Assembly (NCBI RefSeq): GCF_943192995.1
Contig: NZ_CALPCP010000005.1
Location: forward strand, 62,001-126,000
Reading direction: 5' to 3'
From: Flintibacter muris
GTDB taxonomy: Bacteria > Bacillota > Clostridia > Oscillospirales > Oscillospiraceae
Length of the DNA stretch: 64,000 bases
Shown here: piece by piece, positions 33,134-41,461 of the stretch
Numbering within the stretch: position 1 is the first letter of the stretch
How the letters are laid out: each line of letters opens with the position of its first letter
The notes under the pieces: generated by a model
Databases searched by the model: none
What the model was told of the DNA's origin: nothing
What the model saw: the letters and a program-made list of their open reading frames with translations, nothing else
Made by a program: the position numbers and the translations under genes

Positions 33134-35095
33134 TTACGCCTCCTCAGTGGGGGCCTCTTCCTCTTCGCTCTCCTCGTAGGCGGGAGCCTCCAGCAGGGCG
33201 CGGATGGACAGGGAAATCTTCTTGTTCTCCATGTCCACGTCGGTGATCTTCACGTCCACCTTGTCGCCCTCGGCCACCACGTCGCCGGGCTTCTCCACCC
33301 GGTGATCGGCCAGCTGGGAGATGTGGATCAGGCCGTCCACCCCGGGGACTACCTCGGCAAAGGCGCCGAAGGTCATCAGCTTGACAACGCGCACATTGGC
33401 GGTGTCGCCCACCTGATAGGTGGTGGTAAACACGGTCCAGGGGTCCTGGCTGTGGTCCTTCATACCCAGGGAGATCTTCTTCTTCTCCTTGTCGGCGGAG
33501 ATGACGTACACGTCCACGGTGTCGCCCACCTTGACCACCTCGGAGGGGTGCTTAATGCGGCTCCAGGACAGCTCGGAGATGTGGACCATGCCGTCCACGC
33601 CGCCGATGTCCACAAAGGCGCCGTAGGAGGTGAGGGACTTGACGGTGCCGGTGTAGCGCTTGCCGTCCTCGATCTCGGCCCAAACCTTCTCGGCGGCGGC
33701 AGCCCGCTCGGCGCGGGTGACCCGGCTGATGGAGCCCACCACCCGGCGGCGGGCACGGTTGACCTCGGTGATAACCAGGCGGACCTTCTGCTTGAGCAGC
33801 TCGCTCATGGGAGTTTCACGGGGCAGGCCTGTCTGGGAGGCGGGGACGAACACCCGAACACCCTTGACAGAGACGACCACGCCGCCCTTGTTGTCCTCGG
33901 TGACAAAGCCCTCTACCACGGTCTCGTTCTCCCGGGCCTCCTCGATCTCCTCCCAGCCCTTGTTGATGTCCAGGCGGCGCTTGGACAGCTTGACCATGCA
34001 GTCACGGTCGCTGACCTGCATGACGATGGACTCGATCTCGTCGCCCACCTTCACCAGGTCCTCCACCTTCACGGTGGGATCGTCGCTCAACTCGGTCAGG
34101 GCGATGTAGCCGGGGTACTTGATGCCCAGCTCAACCTGGACTTCGGTGGGCGTGATGGCCACAACGGTGCCGGTAACCTTATCTCCATTATTTAAAGTTT
34201 TGAACGACTCCTCCAGCATCTCCTGGAAGGATTTGTCCATCTCTAAGATTTCTTCGCTCATTTTGTCAATGACCTCCTTTATTATCCACGCGGGTGTCGA
34301 TGCGCCCGCCGTGATGCCGACCATATCCGCTTGAGGCAGCCGGTTGAGATCGATGTCCTCCGCCCGCTCGACGAGCAGAACTTCGGGACAGGACTCCCGG
34401 CAGATTTCCCCAAGCCGCCTGGTATTGGAGCTCTGCCTGTCGCCCACCACCACCATCAGTCCGCATTGCGCGGCCAGCTGGCGGGCTTCCTCTTGGCGTT
34501 TGGACGTCGCTCCGCATATTGTATCAAAAAATTCTGCGTTTGTACATAGTTTTTTTGCTTTTTTCACGCATTTTTCCCAAATTTTCTGAGTGGAGGTGGT
34601 TTGAGAAACAAATGTGAGAGGCAAATTGTTACGATTTTCCCCATCTGCGAGCCATTTTTCTAAATCTTTTTCCCCGGAAACCACCACAGGAGCCTTACAC
34701 CATCCGGCGATAGCCAGCACCTCCGGATGGTCGGGCGTCCCCACAATCACAGGCTGGCGGCCCTGGTTCTCCGCCTGGGCCACAATGTTATGGATGTGGG
34801 TGACGTTTGGGCAGGTGGCATCGAAGACCTCCGTCCCCCTCCGGGCAAAATATTCGTGGACGGCCCTCCCCTCCCCGTGGGAGCGGATGATGACGGCGCA
34901 GCCGTCAGGGACCTCCTCCGGTCTCTCCACCGCCCGCAGGCCCTGGGCGGCCAGGCGGTCCATTACATCCCGATTGTGGATGATGGAGCCCAGAATGACG
35001 CAGGGGACGCCCTGAGCGGCCTTCTCCTGGGCCAGCTCCACCGCCCGGCGCACGCCGTAGCAGAAGCCGGCGGATTTTGCCAGCACCAGCCTCAT
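33134..35095 (-). CDS. ispH: Bifunctional HMBPP reductase IspH / ribosomal protein S1
   Basis: 653 residues joining two proteins. Residues 1 to about 285 are IspH, with Fe-S cysteines in SAGFCYGV (Cys12), DATCPNV (about 96) and DTICGATSKRQEE (about 193); it makes IPP and DMAPP in the last MEP step. Residues about 300-640 carry four S1 RNA-binding repeats (clear in GVDGMVHISELSW and GVDGLIHISQLAD), ending in a Glu-rich tail. Such fusions are known from Clostridia. The ATG overlaps the plsC stop (ATGA), giving the operon cmk-plsC-ispH/rpsA. Confidence 0.97.
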   Translation of the reverse strand: MRLVLAKSAGFCYGVRRAVELAQEKAAQGVPCVILGSIIHNRDVMDRLAAQGLRAVERPEEVPDGCAVIIRSHGEGRAVHEYFARRGTEVFDATCPNVTHIHNIVAQAENQGRQPVIVGTPDHPEVLAIAGWCKAPVVVSGEKDLEKWLADGENRNNLPLTFVSQTTSTQKIWEKCVKKAKKLCTNAEFFDTICGATSKRQEEARQLAAQCGLMVVVGDRQSSNTRRLGEICRESCPEVLLVERAEDIDLNRLPQADMVGITAGASTPAWIIKEVIDKMSEEILEMDKSFQEMLEESFKTLNNGDKVTGTVVAITPTEVQVELGIKYPGYIALTELSDDPTVKVEDLVKVGDEIESIVMQVSDRDCMVKLSKRRLDINKGWEEIEEARENETVVEGFVTEDNKGGVVVSVKGVRVFVPASQTGLPRETPMSELLKQKVRLVITEVNRARRRVVGSISRVTRAERAAAAEKVWAEIEDGKRYTGTVKSLTSYGAFVDIGGVDGMVHISELSWSRIKHPSEVVKVGDTVDVYVISADKEKKKISLGMKDHSQDPWTVFTTTYQVGDTANVRVVKLMTFGAFAEVVPGVDGLIHISQLADHRVEKPGDVVAEGDKVDVKITDVDMENKKISLSIRALLEAPAYEESEEEEAPTEEA

Positions 35096-35754
35096 CCCAC
35101 GCCCTCCCCCAGAGCCTGGACACGGTCCATCAGGTCCTGGGCCATCACCTGGAGCTCCTCTGAGGAGGGCTTTCGCCCCTCATACTCCGGATAATAGGGT
35201 TTCCCAATTACCACAGTATTACGCCGAAACCGTCTTTTTTTCCGCTGTATGTACACCGGCAGCAGGGGAACTCCCGTCCGGGTGGCAAACAGGGCCGCCC
35301 CCACCTTGGCCTGGACGTCCTCCCCGTCGTGAACCCGGGTACCCTCGGGAAACATGAGCAGCTTGTCGCCCTCCTTCAAAAACTTCATGGCGGTGCGCAC
35401 CGCCCGCACGTCGGTGGTGTCCCGGTCCACGCCGAATACCCCCGCCTTGCTCAAAATCCAGCCAATAAAGGGCACCCGCATAATCTGCACCTTGGCCATG
35501 GCCCGCATGGGCCACCTGTAGCCGAAGGCAAAAACGGCATAGAACGGGTCGCCGGCAGTGGTGTGGTTGGGGCAGATGACCGCCGGACCGTCGGGGATGT
35601 TCTCCCGGCCTACGGCGTAAACCGGGTGGATCAGCCGAAAGTAAGGCCAGACGATAATATACAGCAGGTGGAAAAACCAGTCCATCCGCTTTTTCCGCTG
35701 CTCAGGCGTCTCTTTCGTCTTCTTTTCTGACTTGACAGCTGTTTCTTCACTCAC
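35092..35754 (-). CDS. plsC: 1-acyl-sn-glycerol-3-phosphate acyltransferase
   Basis: 220 residues with one N-terminal membrane-associated helix (about 25-45). The acyltransferase box is NHTTAGDP (HX4D) and the phosphate-binding FPEGTR follows. It makes phosphatidic acid from lysophosphatidic acid at the membrane. The C-terminal part has a basic QRKKRRFRRN stretch. GTG 35754 overlaps the cmk stop (GTGA). Confidence 0.93.
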   Translation of the reverse strand: MSEETAVKSEKKTKETPEQRKKRMDWFFHLLYIIVWPYFRLIHPVYAVGRENIPDGPAVICPNHTTAGDPFYAVFAFGYRWPMRAMAKVQIMRVPFIGWILSKAGVFGVDRDTTDVRAVRTAMKFLKEGDKLLMFPEGTRVHDGEDVQAKVGAALFATRTGVPLLPVYIQRKKRRFRRNTVVIGKPYYPEYEGRKPSSEELQVMAQDLMDRVQALGEGVG

Positions 35755-36428
35755 AGGGCAATCTTCTCCTTTACCAGGGACAGCAGACCCTCCAGGCTCT
35801 GCTCCAGATTCAGCTGGGTGGTGTCCAGCAGCATGGCGTCCTCCGCCTGTCTCAGGGGGGCGACAGGGCGGGTCTCATCCTGCCGGTCCCGCTCTCGGAT
35901 GTCTTGCAGAATCGTCTCAAAGTCCGCCTCCTGGCCCCGCTGCTCCAGCTCCAGCAGGCGGCGTCTGGCCCTCGCCTCCGGGGCGGCAGTGAGGAAAACC
36001 TTCACGTCCGCGCCGGGCAGCACCACCGTGCCAATATCCCGCCCGTCCATGACAATGCTGTGGGAGTCCGTCAGCCCCCGCTGGTAGTCCAGCAGAAAGG
36101 CCCGCACCTCCGGGATGGCAGACACCTTGGACGCCGCACCGGATATCCGGTGCTCCCGGATGGCCCCGCTCACGTCCTCCCCGGCCAGATACATGCGCTG
36201 GACGCCGTCATCACCGTATCCCATTTGAATATCCAGCCCGCCCAGCAAAGGGACCACCTGGGCCGGGTCCGCCGGGTCAACTCCCGCCCGCAGGGCGGCC
36301 AGCGCCACCGTGCGGTAGATGGCCCCGGTGTCCACATACAAATACCCCAGCCTTTGGGCCAGCTGACGGGCAAGAGTGCTCTTCCCCGCCCCGGCAGGGC
36401 CGTCAATGGCAACACTTTTAAACCTCAT
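35751..36428 (-). CDS. cmk: Cytidylate kinase
   Basis: 225 residues, starting at MRFKSVAIDGPAGAGKST (P-loop GPAGAGKS, 9-16). The CMP-binding DTGAIYRTVA and MDGRDIGTVV blocks are present. It phosphorylates CMP and dCMP. ATG 36428 has GGAG upstream; the longer frame to 36470 runs into the palindromic repeat. First gene of the cmk-plsC-ispH/rpsA operon. Confidence 0.96.
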   Translation of the reverse strand: MRFKSVAIDGPAGAGKSTLARQLAQRLGYLYVDTGAIYRTVALAALRAGVDPADPAQVVPLLGGLDIQMGYGDDGVQRMYLAGEDVSGAIREHRISGAASKVSAIPEVRAFLLDYQRGLTDSHSIVMDGRDIGTVVLPGADVKVFLTAAPEARARRRLLELEQRGQEADFETILQDIRERDRQDETRPVAPLRQAEDAMLLDTTQLNLEQSLEGLLSLVKEKIAL

Positions 36429-36456
36429 GCTGATCGCTCCGTTCCTTGCTTCATAA

Positions 36457-36592
36457 GCCTCCCTTCGCAAAGGGAGGTGGCACCGCCGAAGGCGGTGACG
36501 GAGGGTTTTCCCCTCCCGAAACGCGTTTATCTCTGTTAGGAGAAAACCCTCCCCCAGCTTCGCCGGGAGCCTCCTTTGCGAAGGGGGCCTTT
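36457..36592. repeat. Dispersed palindromic repeat, copy 1
   Basis: About 136 bp built of nested inverted repeats: GCCTCCCTTCGCAAAGGGAGG, then ACCGCC/GGCGGT, then GAGGGTTTTC with its complement, ending CTTTGCGAAGGGGGCC. The outer arms match each other, so the unit folds into one large hairpin. It fills the gap between cmk and the XRE gene. Related copies lie at 50757-50924 and 54203-54335. Confidence 0.75.
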
Positions 36593-36812
36593 ATTCTTCT
36601 CCTCGACCCAGGAGGTAGTCGGTAGTCACGCCGAAGAAATCGGCGAAGAAGTTCAACGTCGTAGCGGGGACGTTTATCTTTCCATATTCATAGCGCTGAT
36701 AATTACGCATAGTAATCCCCATTGCGTCAGCCATATTTTGCTGTGTCAAGTTTTTTCTCCTTCGCAGCTCCTTGAGTCGATTCCCAAATCCTGCTAAAAA
36801 TTCTTTTTCCAT
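36591..36812 (-). CDS. XRE-family helix-turn-helix regulator
   Basis: 73 residues from ATG 36812. A complete HTH (RLKELRRRKNLTQQNMADAMGITMRNYQRYEYGK) fills residues 12-65, followed by DYLLGRGEE. It is little more than the DNA-binding domain. An inverted repeat TGACAT-N8-ATGTCA lies about 20 bases upstream, consistent with autorepression. It interrupts the flavoprotein-cmk neighbourhood and is flanked by a palindromic repeat, so may be a recent arrival. Confidence 0.85.
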   Translation of the reverse strand: MEKEFLAGFGNRLKELRRRKNLTQQNMADAMGITMRNYQRYEYGKINVPATTLNFFADFFGVTTDYLLGRGEE

Positions 36813-36831
36813 AAAAATTTCTTCAACCCCT

Positions 36832-36851
36832 TGACATGTCACAAAATGTCA
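36832..36851. promoter_or_regulatory. Putative operator of the XRE regulator
   Basis: An inverted repeat TGACAT-N8-ATGTCA upstream of the XRE ATG, overlapping the last codons of the flavoprotein gene. Confidence 0.45.
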
Positions 36852-38113
36852 TGTATAAAGGCCGCCGCCCCCTCTCCCGCCGCCCGGCCGGTGGCCCAGG
36901 CGATCTGGAGGTTGAACCCGCCGGTATAGGCGTCCACGTCCAGCATCTCCCCGGCGAAGAACAGGCCGGGCACCTTTTTGGACTGCATGGTTTTGGGGTC
37001 CACCTCAGACACCTTCACCCCACCGGAGGTGATGATAGCCTCGTCGATAGGCCGGGGGCCGGACACCGCCACAGGGAAGCACTTGAACAGCTCCAGCAGG
37101 CGGCGGCGCCCCTGCTTTGTCAGGTCGTGGGCCTTTTTGTCCCCCGGGATGCCCGCACGCTCCAGCAGGACAGGCACCAGCAGCCGGGGGGCCAGCGCCC
37201 CCAGAAGATTGTCCATGTCCCTGTTGGCCCCGGCTGTCAGCTCCCGGACTAAACGGGCGTCCAGGGTGGGCTCATCCAGGGCGGGCTTTAAGTCAATGGC
37301 GCAGGTGTATTGATCCTTTTCAAAGTCCCGCATATGGGCGCTGGCCGACAGTACCAGCGGACCGGACAGGCCGAAATGGGTGAACAGCAGCTCCCCCTGC
37401 TCCTGGAAAACCGGCTTTTTTTTCTGGTTTTTTACCGTCAGCGCCACATTTTTAAGGGCCAGCCCCTGCATTTGAGCACAGAAAGCATCCGGGGACTCCA
37501 GAGGCACCAGAGAGGGTTTCGGGTCCACGACGGTGTGTCCCAGCTCCTCCGCCATCCACAGACCATCCCCGGTGGAGCCGGTGGCGGGGTAGGACAGCCC
37601 GCCGGTGGCCAGGATAACCACCTTGCAGGGCTCTCTCCAACCCCATTTGTCCCCGGCTGTACCAATTTCCACACCGGATACCGCTCCGTCCTTCAAGGAC
37701 ACACTGGACACACGCTGCCAGGTGGTCATAGTCACCTTCAGGCGTTTCAGCTCTCGAAACAGGGCGTCAATGATATCGATAGACTTGTCCGAGGCGGGAA
37801 ACACCCGGTTCCCCCGCTCCACCTTCAAGGAAACCCCCAGAGACTCAAAAAACTCCTCCACCCAGGCGGGTGGGGTGTGCTCCAGGGCGCTGTATAAAAA
37901 CTTTCCGTTCCGGGGTGCAGCGGCCCGGACCTCCTCCGGGGAGCAGTGGTTGGTCACGTTGCAGCGGCCCTTCCCCGTGATATACAGCTTGCGGCCCACC
38001 TTCTGATTGCGCTCAATCAGCGTGACGGACGCCCCCAGCTGGGCGGCGGTGATGGCCGCCATCATGCCGGCGGCTCCGCCGCCCACAACCACAATATCGC
38101 TTATATCACTCAT
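36839..38113 (-). CDS. BaiN/HI0933-family FAD-dependent oxidoreductase
   Basis: 424 residues. The dinucleotide-binding VVVGGGAAGMMAA is at about 8-20, followed by QKVGRKLYITGKGRCNVTN, the C-terminal second FAD motif PGLFFAGEMLDVDAYTGGFNLQIAWATGR, and the ATGGLSYPATGSTGDG block. The family includes BaiN, implicated in bile-acid 7-alpha-dehydroxylation in Clostridium scindens, and HI0933. The substrate here cannot be assigned; no other bai genes are in the window. The ATG overlaps the rpiR-type gene stop (ATGA). Confidence 0.92.
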   Translation of the reverse strand: MSDISDIVVVGGGAAGMMAAITAAQLGASVTLIERNQKVGRKLYITGKGRCNVTNHCSPEEVRAAAPRNGKFLYSALEHTPPAWVEEFFESLGVSLKVERGNRVFPASDKSIDIIDALFRELKRLKVTMTTWQRVSSVSLKDGAVSGVEIGTAGDKWGWREPCKVVILATGGLSYPATGSTGDGLWMAEELGHTVVDPKPSLVPLESPDAFCAQMQGLALKNVALTVKNQKKKPVFQEQGELLFTHFGLSGPLVLSASAHMRDFEKDQYTCAIDLKPALDEPTLDARLVRELTAGANRDMDNLLGALAPRLLVPVLLERAGIPGDKKAHDLTKQGRRRLLELFKCFPVAVSGPRPIDEAIITSGGVKVSEVDPKTMQSKKVPGLFFAGEMLDVDAYTGGFNLQIAWATGRAAGEGAAAFIHDIL

Positions 38114-38973
38114 TCCTGCACCTTTTCATACACGCCGTACTCGTCCCAGATTTTCTCCAGCGTGTGGAAGGTATGGGCTAGGTCCTCATTCTTCCGCTGG
38201 CTCACCGCCACCAGCAGGGCGTTCACCAACGACAGCGGGGCCACCAGGGAGTCCACAAAGGAGGCCATATCGCTGCGGGCCATCAGGGCACAGCGGGAGA
38301 TGGGGGCCAGAGGGGAGGATTCGCTGTCGGTGATGGCTACGGTGGTAGCTCCCCGGTCCCGTGCAAAGCTCATGGCCTGGACAGTGCGGCTGGAGTACCG
38401 GGGAAAGCTGATGCCAATTACCACATCCCCTTCCCCCACCCGGAGCAGGCTCTCAAAAATCTCGCTGGCGGTGCTGGCGGACACCAGCACCACATTGTCA
38501 AAGATGAGATTAAAATAGAAATGCAGAAAGGACGCGATCGCCGCAGAGGAGCGCACGCCGATAATATAAATCTTCCGGGCGGACACAATGGCGTCCACCG
38601 CGCTGTTAAAGCTCCCCCGGTCCAGCTCCTCCAGCGTCAGGCGTATTTTATCAATGTCCGACTGGAGCACCACAGACAGCAGATCCTGGTCCCCCAGGCG
38701 GTCTTTGGTAACCTCAATGCGCTGGACGGTGGTTAGCCGGTTGCGGATCATCTCCTGCAAAGACCGCTGCATATCCGGGTAACCGTCATAGCCCAGCTCA
38801 AAGGCGAAGCGGACCACAGTGGACTCACTGACCCCCACCCGCTTGCCCAGGCGGCTGGCCGTCATAAAAGCGGCTTTGTCATAGGACTCCAGGATGAAGC
38901 TGGCAATCTTCCGCTGTCCCTTGGAAAAGGTATGCAGATTGTCCTGGATTTTGGTCAAAATATCTCGGCTCAT
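38110..38973 (-). CDS. MurR/RpiR-family transcriptional regulator
   Basis: 287 residues: an N-terminal HTH_6 domain (about 1-77; SRLGKRVGVSESTVVRFAFELGYDGYPDMQ) and a SIS sugar-phosphate-binding domain (about 120-250; IIGVRSSAAIASFLHFYF, GISFPRYSSRT). Regulators of this family respond to sugar phosphates such as MurNAc-6P. ATG 38973 lies nine bases after GGAGGG. It is coupled to the flavoprotein gene downstream; no sugar gene is near. Confidence 0.93.
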   Translation of the reverse strand: MSRDILTKIQDNLHTFSKGQRKIASFILESYDKAAFMTASRLGKRVGVSESTVVRFAFELGYDGYPDMQRSLQEMIRNRLTTVQRIEVTKDRLGDQDLLSVVLQSDIDKIRLTLEELDRGSFNSAVDAIVSARKIYIIGVRSSAAIASFLHFYFNLIFDNVVLVSASTASEIFESLLRVGEGDVVIGISFPRYSSRTVQAMSFARDRGATTVAITDSESSPLAPISRCALMARSDMASFVDSLVAPLSLVNALLVAVSQRKNEDLAHTFHTLEKIWDEYGVYEKVQE

Positions 38974-39035
38974 GACTCCCATCCCTCCGGTCAATTCAAC
39001 ATTCTTCATCATACCCGATTCCAGGACAAAATGCA

Positions 39036-39080
39036 AGAGATTTTTGCGGGAGCTTCGTACCTCTCCCACAAAAATCTCTC
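39036..39080 (-). terminator. Terminator hairpin after the pseudouridine synthase gene
   Basis: On the minus strand AGAGATTTTTGTGGGAG pairs with CTCCCGCAAAAATCTCT across a loop of about a dozen bases. The stem is long but no strong T run follows the closing arm. Confidence 0.5.
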
Positions 39081-39801
39081 AAGTGTCACTTAAAGGTTTG
39101 GTAAGCTCCAATAGTTCCTTGTCGGTGAGAGGCCTCCACTGCCCCGCTTTCAGGGAGCGGTCCAGAAACACAGCCCCCTCCCGGATACGCCTGAGCCGCA
39201 GGACCTCCAGTCCGGCCTGGGCGCACATCCGCCGCACCTGGCGGTTTTTTCCCTGGTGGATGGTGATAGAGAGCTGATGCACGCCCCCGCTGTCCCGGCC
39301 CCGCCGCACACGGGCGGGGGCCAGCTCCTCCCCGTCCAGTACCATGGGGGCGGACAGGATGGGCAGGGCCTTGTTCACATTGCCCGTCACCCACACCAGA
39401 TACTCCTTTTCCACCTGATGGCTGGGGTGGAGCAGCTGGTGGGTAAGGGCGCCGTCGTCGGTAAGCAGCAGAAGGCCCTCCGAGTCCATATCCAGCCGGC
39501 CCACCGGCCACACCCGGGCCCCGCAGTCCGCCGTCAAATCGGAGACGGTCCTCCTCCCCTTCTCGTCGGACAGGGTGGTCACATATCCCCGGGGCTTGTT
39601 CAGCATCAGGTAGGTCCGTCCTCCCCCCGGTCTCAGCGGCTTTCCGTCCACCAGGACTGTGTCCCGGTCCAGGTCCGCCCGGTCCCCCAGGTGGGCCTTC
39701 TCACCGTTGACCGTCACCCGCCCGGCGGCAATCCACTCCTCCGCCGCCCGCCGGGAGGCCAGCCCGCAGGCGGAAATCAATTTTTGCAGACGTTCCTCCA
39801 C
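39079..39801 (-). CDS. rluB: 23S rRNA pseudouridine synthase, RsuA/RluB family
   Basis: 240 residues. An N-terminal S4 RNA-binding domain (ERLQKLISACGLASRRAAEEWI) precedes the catalytic domain with GRLDMDSEGLLLLTDDG, whose Asp attacks the uridine, and KNRQVRRM. It is most like RluB, modifying U2605-type positions in 23S rRNA, but RsuA/RluF assignments cannot be excluded. Start GTG 39801 behind a GGAGGAG site. It follows dacF in the common scpB-ytfJ-dacF-rluB order. Confidence 0.92.
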   Translation of the reverse strand: MEERLQKLISACGLASRRAAEEWIAAGRVTVNGEKAHLGDRADLDRDTVLVDGKPLRPGGGRTYLMLNKPRGYVTTLSDEKGRRTVSDLTADCGARVWPVGRLDMDSEGLLLLTDDGALTHQLLHPSHQVEKEYLVWVTGNVNKALPILSAPMVLDGEELAPARVRRGRDSGGVHQLSITIHQGKNRQVRRMCAQAGLEVLRLRRIREGAVFLDRSLKAGQWRPLTDKELLELTKPLSDT

Positions 39802-39834
39802 AGGCCACTCCTCCTCTCTCCCCCTGTGGGCAAA

Positions 39835-40953
39835 CTACAGCCCGGTTATCCGCTCCCAAATCTTGCCCAGCAGACTGGAGGGCTCCGCCAAATCGCAGGG
39901 GACAGTTTTCCCCGTCACCAGCGGAACCCTGGCAAGCTCCACCGAGTTTACATAATAAACAGCCTCCCCCACCTGTGTCCCGGCGGACACTGGGGCGGTG
40001 AGCGTGGTCTGTGTCAGCTCATAGCTCACTTCCGCCCTTTCACCGGCGGACAGAGCGGCGGTCAGGTCCTCCGCCATCTCAATGGGACAGACAGGCTCCA
40101 GTCCGCCGTACACGGGCAGCTGGCCGGCCCTCTCCCCCGTCCGGGTCAGCGGACAGGCCTGATATTCAGCAAAGCCGTAGTCGAAAAGGGCGGTGTGGTC
40201 CGCCCAGTCGCTGGGGGCGTTGAGGGTGACGCAGATCAGGGTGACGCCGTCCCGCCGGGCCGCAGACACCAGGGTGCGCCCCGCATGCTCGGTATAGCCC
40301 GTTTTCATGCCAATACAGCCCTCATACCGCCACAGCAGCTTGTTGTGGTTGGTAAAAGTTCGAGTCCCCAGGGTGATGGACTTGGTGGCCGCAATCCTGG
40401 CCAGCTCCTCGTTCTCCAGGCAGGCCGCGGCCAAAAGGGCCATGTCATAGGCGCAGGAGTAGTGCCCCTCAGCGTCCAGGCCGTTGGGATTGGCAAAGCC
40501 GCTGTCCGCCATCCCCAGCTCCCCGGCTTTCCGGTTCATTTGAGCCACAAAGTTCTCCACCGTACCGCCGCAGTGACCGGCAATGGCCAGGGCGGCGTCG
40601 TTGCCTGAGCGCAGCAGAAGACCGTAGAGCAGCGCCTCCAGAGAAATTTCCTCCCCCGGGCTCAGATAGATGGAGGAGCCCTCCACCCCCGCCCACTCAG
40701 AGGCGACGGTGACCGTCTCGTCCAGGCTGTGCCCCGACTCCAGGGCCACCAGGGCGGTCATCAGCTTGGTAGTGCTGGCAATAAGCCGGTGGGTATGGCT
40801 GTCCTTTTCATACAGTACCCGCCCTGTGCCGGCGTCCATCAAAACCGCGCTGGCGGCGGAAATTTGGGGCGGGGCCGCCCCCTCCGCCCGAACAGCGGGC
40901 AGCGCCCTATACAAAAGAAGTCCTGTCAGCACTATAGAAAAAAGCCGCTTCAT
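39835..40953 (-). CDS. dacF: D-alanyl-D-alanine carboxypeptidase (DacF-type)
   Basis: 372 residues with a signal peptide (about 1-23). The penicillin-binding motifs are STTK (SxxK, nucleophile Ser), RSGND (SxN) and MKTGYT (KTG); a C-terminal beta-rich PBP5 domain and a possible amphipathic anchor follow. It trims pentapeptides in the wall; DacF acts on spore cortex in Bacillus. ATG 40953 has AAGGTGG upstream. Location beside the GerW gene supports a sporulation role (inference). Confidence 0.93.
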   Translation of the reverse strand: MKRLFSIVLTGLLLYRALPAVRAEGAAPPQISAASAVLMDAGTGRVLYEKDSHTHRLIASTTKLMTALVALESGHSLDETVTVASEWAGVEGSSIYLSPGEEISLEALLYGLLLRSGNDAALAIAGHCGGTVENFVAQMNRKAGELGMADSGFANPNGLDAEGHYSCAYDMALLAAACLENEELARIAATKSITLGTRTFTNHNKLLWRYEGCIGMKTGYTEHAGRTLVSAARRDGVTLICVTLNAPSDWADHTALFDYGFAEYQACPLTRTGERAGQLPVYGGLEPVCPIEMAEDLTAALSAGERAEVSYELTQTTLTAPVSAGTQVGEAVYYVNSVELARVPLVTGKTVPCDLAEPSSLLGKIWERITGL

Positions 40954-41029
40954 CCTTGCCACCTTCTTTTCAGTCGATGGTATTAGTATACTGCGGCTTT
41001 TGTCCCGTTTTTCCAGGTAAATTTTTGTT

Positions 41030-41458
41030 TTATTCGGCGAAGTCCTCCCCGGATTCCTTCCGGCCCTTCTTCTCCTGCTGTTTTTCGATAAAACCGGTGA
41101 CCTTATCCACCACCTCGGGCACCGTCTCAATAACCCGGTCCACGGTGGTGGCAGGGGGCGGGGCTACGGGGAGCAGCTTCACACTGCCGTCCTCCCGGAC
41201 CACCAGAAAGGCCACCGGCTCCAGCTTGGCGCTGGCGGCGCTGCCGCCGCCGAAGCCGTCCTTTAGAGCTCCCGCCTTGGTGGTAAACTCAGTGCCGCCG
41301 CCCCCCATACCGAAGGACATCCGGGACACGGGGATGAGCGTGACGCCCTCCGCCTGGATGGGGGTACCGATGATGGTGTTGGCATCCGCCATTGCCTTAA
41401 TATGCTCCATAGTAATCTTCATCAGCTCACCGAGAGAGTTTTTCTTCTCCTGTTCCAT
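41030..41458 (-). CDS. ytfJ: GerW/YtfJ-family sporulation protein
   Basis: 142 residues with the family core IGTPIQAEGVTLIPVSRMSFGMGGGG and GFGGGSAASAKLEPVAFLVV, then a Pro/Val-rich linker and a charged tail. YtfJ/GerW is needed for normal germination in Bacillus. It lies three bases after the DUF2953 gene stop, the usual partner. Confidence 0.92.
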   Translation of the reverse strand: MEQEKKNSLGELMKITMEHIKAMADANTIIGTPIQAEGVTLIPVSRMSFGMGGGGTEFTTKAGALKDGFGGGSAASAKLEPVAFLVVREDGSVKLLPVAPPPATTVDRVIETVPEVVDKVTGFIEKQQEKKGRKESGEDFAE

Positions 41459-41461
41459 AGG

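Noticed and set aside
40954..41029. Sporulation (sigma F/G) promoter in front of dacF
   Set aside because: A GTATA-like -35 is present, but the matching -10 would fall on the ribosome binding site and fits the consensus poorly.
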